Shown here one piece after another: positions 6,501 through 8,455 of a stretch of 8,455 nucleotides of DNA; positions within the stretch are counted from its first letter, which is position 1; each line of letters opens with the position of its first letter. The notes below the pieces were generated by a model, which saw nothing but the letters and a program-made list of their open reading frames with translations, did not search any database and was not told the origin of the DNA. The position numbers and the translations under genes are program-made. Source of the DNA: Candidatus Pacearchaeota archaeon (lineage in GTDB: Archaea; Nanobdellota; Nanobdellia; Pacearchaeales; GW2011-AR1); NCBI GenBank assembly GCA_016181905.1, contig JACOYM010000032.1, positions 1 through 8,455 of the forward strand, read 5' to 3'.

Positions 6501-6710
6501 ATGAAAATAACATTTGATAAGGAGGCTGATGCTGTGTATATTGAGTTTGATAGCGGGGAGTTTGCTTCTAATAAGAAAGTAGATAAAGATACTATAATTG
6601 ATTTAGACAAAAATGGCAATATTTTAGGCATAGAGCTTTTAAATGTAAGCAAAAGAATATCAAAAAACTTTCTTTCTGACATAAGTGTTAAAAATCTAGT
6701 TTCAGCATAA
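6501..6710 (+). CDS. DUF2283 family protein, possible partner of DUF4258
   Basis: The 69 residues match the DUF2283 pattern: ITFDKEADAVYIEF (3-16), a variable turn, then DTIIDLDKNGNILGIELLN (30-48) and an alpha-helical end beginning VSKRIS. The family is a small beta-rich fold of unknown function. It often lies directly downstream of DUF4258 genes, where it has been suggested as the antitoxin or a stabilising partner; this is inference, not shown. No Shine-Dalgarno precedes the ATG, so translation may depend on coupling to the preceding gene, 10 bases away. The C-terminal tail SVKNLVSA is not conserved as far as I can tell. Confidence 0.85.
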   Translation: MKITFDKEADAVYIEFDSGEFASNKKVDKDTIIDLDKNGNILGIELLNVSKRISKNFLSDISVKNLVSA

Positions 6711-6747
6711 ATCTATTGTAATAATAAACCAAAAAAGGAAATCAAAA

Positions 6748-7179
6748 ATGTCACATGAAGATTATTTAATCAGGCTGAACATGATTGAGCAGAGAATCCA
6801 GAAGATACAGGAGCAATTAATGATTATAGAGCAGCAAAGGGCAGAAATTGAGGCATTAAACAACAGCCTTGACAAGATTAAGGGCAAAAAAGACAGAGAG
6901 ATTCTTGCGCATATAGGCAAGGGGATTTTCTTGAAGTCAAAAATAATGAATAATGATGAATTGATTATTGATGTTGGCTCAAAGGTTTTCCTTAAAAAAA
7001 GTGTAGAAGGCGGAAAACAAATCGTAGAAAAACAGGTGAAAGAGCTGGTAAATGTAAGAGATGTGCTTCTTGCCGAGCTGTCAAGGGCAAGAAGCGAGGC
7101 TGAGGGGATTATACTGGAAATTGAGGAAAAGAATAGGGATAAAGCAGAATTGAGGAAAAGAATAGGGATAAAGCAGTAG
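6748..7179 (+). CDS. pfdA: prefoldin alpha subunit, C-terminus altered by a tandem duplication
   Basis: Prefoldin (GimC) is a hexamer of two alpha and four beta subunits that holds unfolded proteins and passes them to the thermosome. The 143 residues show the alpha layout: an N-terminal coiled coil (about 5-45, e.g. RIQKIQEQLMIIEQQRAEIE), a central beta-hairpin region AHIGKGIFLKSKI (54-66) and ELIIDVGSKVFLKKSVE (71-87), then a C-terminal coiled coil (89-143). GGAA at 6737-6740 lies 7 bases before the ATG. Residues 125-143 come from two copies of a 29-bp repeat read in different frames. With one copy the protein would have read through to 7205 and ended AVEKEKRDTK, 142 residues. Archaeal pfdA usually sits beside ribosomal genes such as eL20 and ftsY, which are absent here. 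Confidence 0.93.
   Translation: MSHEDYLIRLNMIEQRIQKIQEQLMIIEQQRAEIEALNNSLDKIKGKKDREILAHIGKGIFLKSKIMNNDELIIDVGSKVFLKKSVEGGKQIVEKQVKELVNVRDVLLAELSRARSEAEGIILEIEEKNRDKAELRKRIGIKQ
7119..7176 (+). repeat. perfect 29-bp tandem duplication in pfdA
   Basis: Bases 7119-7147 and 7148-7176 are identical copies of a 29-base unit with no spacer (AATTGAGG...AAAGCAG). Because 29 is not a multiple of three, the second copy is read in another frame and brings the TAG stop at 7177-7179. Copy one encodes IEEKNRDKA and copy two encodes ELRKRIGIKQ. The exact identity points to a recent event or to an assembly or sequencing artefact. Confidence 0.95.
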
Positions 7180-7282
7180 AGAAAGAAAAACGAGACACAA
7201 AATAAAAAGCTCTCTTGCCTTACAATACCTTAAAACTCTAGAAATACAAATTATAAGGTTTTAATTTCTAACATAAAAATAA

Positions 7283-7288
7283 TTTTTT
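7283..7288 (+). terminator. possible T-run terminator after pfdA
   Basis: A run of six T follows a T-rich stretch (7258-7270) about 100 bases after the pfdA stop. Archaeal RNA polymerase can end transcription at T-runs without a hairpin. In such A/T-rich DNA a run of this length could easily be chance. Confidence 0.25.
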
Positions 7289-7380
7289 ATTGCTTCTTCC
7301 CAACAATCTTCACAAACTTTCCAAAAGCCAAAAACAAGGATAATGTTGCTATGTTTGTGTTGAAAAAAGTTAATTTTATC
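7287..7380 (-). pseudogene. decayed 3' end of an eIF-2B/R15P isomerase-like gene
   Basis: On the minus strand, bases 7333 down to 7287 encode LAFGKFVKIVGKKQ-stop. This matches the end of the gene at 8161-8455 (LTFGRFVEMAGKKPNQRR-stop). Over the 42 aligned bases 7292-7333 and 8178-8219 I count 33 identities and no gaps. Weaker similarity seems to continue about ten codons further upstream in the same frame, including an aligned Ile, then fades. No longer open frame with the rest of the protein is present; the DNA further upstream on that strand is the membrane-protein gene region. It is therefore a fragment, left by duplication, rearrangement or insertion. The left end is secure; the right limit (about 7380) is a guess. 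Confidence 0.65.
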
Positions 7381-7443
7381 CTTAAAAACTTATTGAGAAT
7401 TTAACATTAGATGAAATGAATAGATTTTTAAACAAGGAAGAAT

Positions 7444-7950
7444 ATGCAGATTATGATTACGAACAAATTTTGGAATACCAGAAATATACTAGTAGGAATA
7501 TTATTACTCTTTCATTTCTTATTTATTCTTGTTTTAATTGATTTATTTCAAATAGGGATACCAAAAGAGTGGGGGGCATTTATCCTAACTTTAATATTTT
7601 GGGGGATATTTATTTTTTTTACATATTATCTCTTTAAACAGGATTCTAAAAAATTAGAGTCTGATTTTCTATCTATGATAGAGAAAAACAAAGATGCTGC
7701 ATATTTATCTGCAGGTTTTATTTTTGGTCTATTTTTAGGGTGGCCTGTTATGCTGCTTGGATTTAGTTATATAATAGGCATTTTGCCAGTAGTCATAATA
7801 ACTTATGTGCTATTTAAGACTCTTAAGCCTAAGAATGAAATCACATTGTTTTATTGCAAATTGGCTGCTACTATTATTTTTATAGCTGGTATTTTACTCT
7901 TCATTTTAATTTATTTTTATAATTTATCTTTAAAAATATCGGGAGGATAA
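7444..7950 (+). CDS. unrecognised membrane protein, about five TM segments
   Basis: I do not recognise this 168-residue protein. Hydrophobic segments lie at about 14-35, 44-64, 86-105, 106-126 and 137-160, the third and fourth closely spaced, with a charged cytosolic loop KQDSKKLESDFLSMIEKNKD (65-84) between TM2 and TM3. No catalytic motif is visible. AAGGAAG at 7434-7440 serves either the ATG at 7444 (3 bases) or the in-frame ATG at 7453 (12 bases). The base composition is far more A/T-rich than the ribosomal block; one 60-base line at 7501-7560 has only 11 G or C. An overlapping open frame just upstream (7386-7541) could hold a lost N-terminus. It lies between the decayed gene end and another small membrane-protein gene. 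Confidence 0.75.
   Translation: MQIMITNKFWNTRNILVGILLLFHFLFILVLIDLFQIGIPKEWGAFILTLIFWGIFIFFTYYLFKQDSKKLESDFLSMIEKNKDAAYLSAGFIFGLFLGWPVMLLGFSYIIGILPVVIITYVLFKTLKPKNEITLFYCKLAATIIFIAGILLFILIYFYNLSLKISGG
7941..7946 (+). promoter_or_regulatory. Shine-Dalgarno GGGAGG for the second membrane-protein gene
   Basis: GGGAGG overlaps the last codons of the preceding gene and sits 6 bases before the ATG at 7953, the usual distance. It supports translation of this small gene and its coupling to the one upstream. Confidence 0.65.
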
Positions 7951-7952
7951 TA

Positions 7953-8156
7953 ATGAAAATAGAAGGTTTAGACTTATTAAAGCCAACAAAAGAAAAAATC
8001 AAGTATTTTATATGGTTTGCAATTACAGTTGTTTTAGCATCAATCTATATTTACAAAGATATCAAGTTTATTATTAGCAGCATTATAATCAGTTTGATAA
8101 TATGGTGGGTAATCATTAGCATATACATTAAAATTAGAAACAAAATTAAAAAATAA
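7953..8156 (+). CDS. unrecognised small membrane protein with two TM segments
   Basis: The 67-residue protein has a short polar N-terminus (MKIEGLDLLKPTKEKIK), two hydrophobic helices (about 18-34 and 37-59) and a basic tail IRNKIKK. The opening LLKPTKEKI followed by a membrane helix resembles a type of short membrane protein I associate with archaea, but I cannot name a family. The gene starts 2 bases after the stop of the preceding one with a strong Shine-Dalgarno, so the two are surely co-translated. The basic tail suggests that the C-terminus is in the cytosol. Its 3' end faces the minus-strand gene, 4 bases away. Confidence 0.75.
   Translation: MKIEGLDLLKPTKEKIKYFIWFAITVVLASIYIYKDIKFIISSIIISLIIWWVIISIYIKIRNKIKK
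8143..8156 (-). terminator. possible T-run terminator for the minus-strand gene
   Basis: On the minus strand, just past the stop at 8161, the sequence has a run of six T followed by further T-rich bases. It would end transcripts of the converging gene, but it overlaps the coding end of the plus-strand gene and could be chance. Confidence 0.22.
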
Positions 8157-8160
8157 TCTG

Positions 8161-8455
8161 TTACCTTCTTTGATTTGGCTTCTTTCCCGCCATCTCAACA
8201 AACCTGCCAAAAGTCAAAACTCCAAGCTCGCTGACAATCGCCTTTATGTATTTCTTATCTATTTTTTCAAATGCAGGATTTTTTATTTTTATATGCCTTG
8301 GCGCGTTTTTCCATATCTCATGAAAATCCCTCTCCTCTATCTTGATATTTTTTGGCGAGAATTTCCAAGAATCTGCAATAATATAAATTGGGATTTTATT
8401 GTCATATGCAATTTCAGCAAACATAGCACTTCCAATTTTATTAATTACTCCATCT
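8161..8455 (-). CDS. eIF-2B / ribose-1,5-bisphosphate isomerase family protein, C-terminal part (5' end off window)
   Basis: The minus-strand frame is open to the right edge, so the gene continues outside. The visible residues start DGVINKIGSAMFAEIA, the conserved family block with the nucleotide/sugar-phosphate-binding region, then IPIYIIADSWKFSP, IEERDFHEIW, IKNPAFEKIDKKYIKAIVSE and the end GVLTFGRFVE. The family includes archaeal aIF2B-like proteins and ribose-1,5-bisphosphate isomerase of the AMP-recycling (type III Rubisco) pathway. The C-terminal part alone does not tell these apart. The ATG at 8422-8424 is an internal Met, not the start. The tail GKKPNQRR passes beyond the usual end. 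A decayed copy of this gene's 3' end lies at about 7287-7380. Confidence 0.88.
   Translation of the reverse strand, partial: DGVINKIGSAMFAEIAYDNKIPIYIIADSWKFSPKNIKIEERDFHEIWKNAPRHIKIKNPAFEKIDKKYIKAIVSELGVLTFGRFVEMAGKKPNQRR

Noticed and set aside
7230..7270. Two crossing 7-base inverted repeats (TTAAAAC/GTTTTAA and TAGAAAT/ATTTCTA) that could fold as a pseudoknot
   Set aside because: The arms are almost pure A/T, two of them overlap by a base, and such short matches are expected in this composition. No conserved RNA family is recognisable.
1..8455. CRISPR array, tRNA, rRNA or transposase
   Set aside because: No spaced repeats, no tRNA-like cloverleaf, no rRNA segments and no transposase or integrase motifs were seen on either strand.

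Overview
This window is an archaeal chromosomal segment. It carries most of the spc ribosomal-protein operon and the membrane-insertion genes that usually follow it. The archaeal assignment rests on eL32, eL19 and prefoldin alpha, on archaeal-type uS5, uL18 and uL15, on a SecY of the archaeal type, and on an EMC3/DUF106 insertase next to secY. Small proteins, strong A+T bias, the SecY motif around GLQIPGFRKDER and a long insertion in uS5 suggest a DPANN lineage (Woesearchaeota/Pacearchaeota-like). That placement is an inference from memory of the families and was not tested.

Layout. Bases 39-4396 (+ strand) run uS8, uL6, eL32, eL19, uL18, uS5, uL30, an unrecognised 114-residue protein, then uL15. 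Gaps are short and several genes overlap, as in one transcription unit. The unrecognised gene is not part of the standard archaeal spc order. Its stop overlaps the uL15 start as ATGA. Bases 4472-5769 hold secY, broken into two reading frames at 5407-5416, in the loop before TM8. EMC3/DUF106 follows directly, without the adk gene that often lies between. Next come two 69-residue genes, DUF4258 and DUF2283, which form a candidate toxin-antitoxin-like pair, and then prefoldin alpha. The prefoldin alpha 3' end contains a perfect 29-bp tandem duplication that changes its C-terminus.

After about 7180 the character changes. The sequence becomes very A+T-rich, no housekeeping operon continues, and two unrecognised small membrane-protein genes (7444-7950 and 7953-8156) lie back to back. 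A convergent minus-strand gene enters from the right edge. It is the C-terminal part of an eIF-2B / ribose-1,5-bisphosphate isomerase family protein. A decayed copy of that gene's 3' end lies at about 7287-7380 in the same orientation, so the membrane-protein pair sits between two related gene ends.

How the genes work together. The first block makes ribosomal subunits. SecY and EMC3 form the protein-conducting and insertion machinery of the membrane. Prefoldin handles nascent or unfolded proteins. The window is thus a translation, export and folding neighbourhood, invaded or rearranged at its right-hand end.
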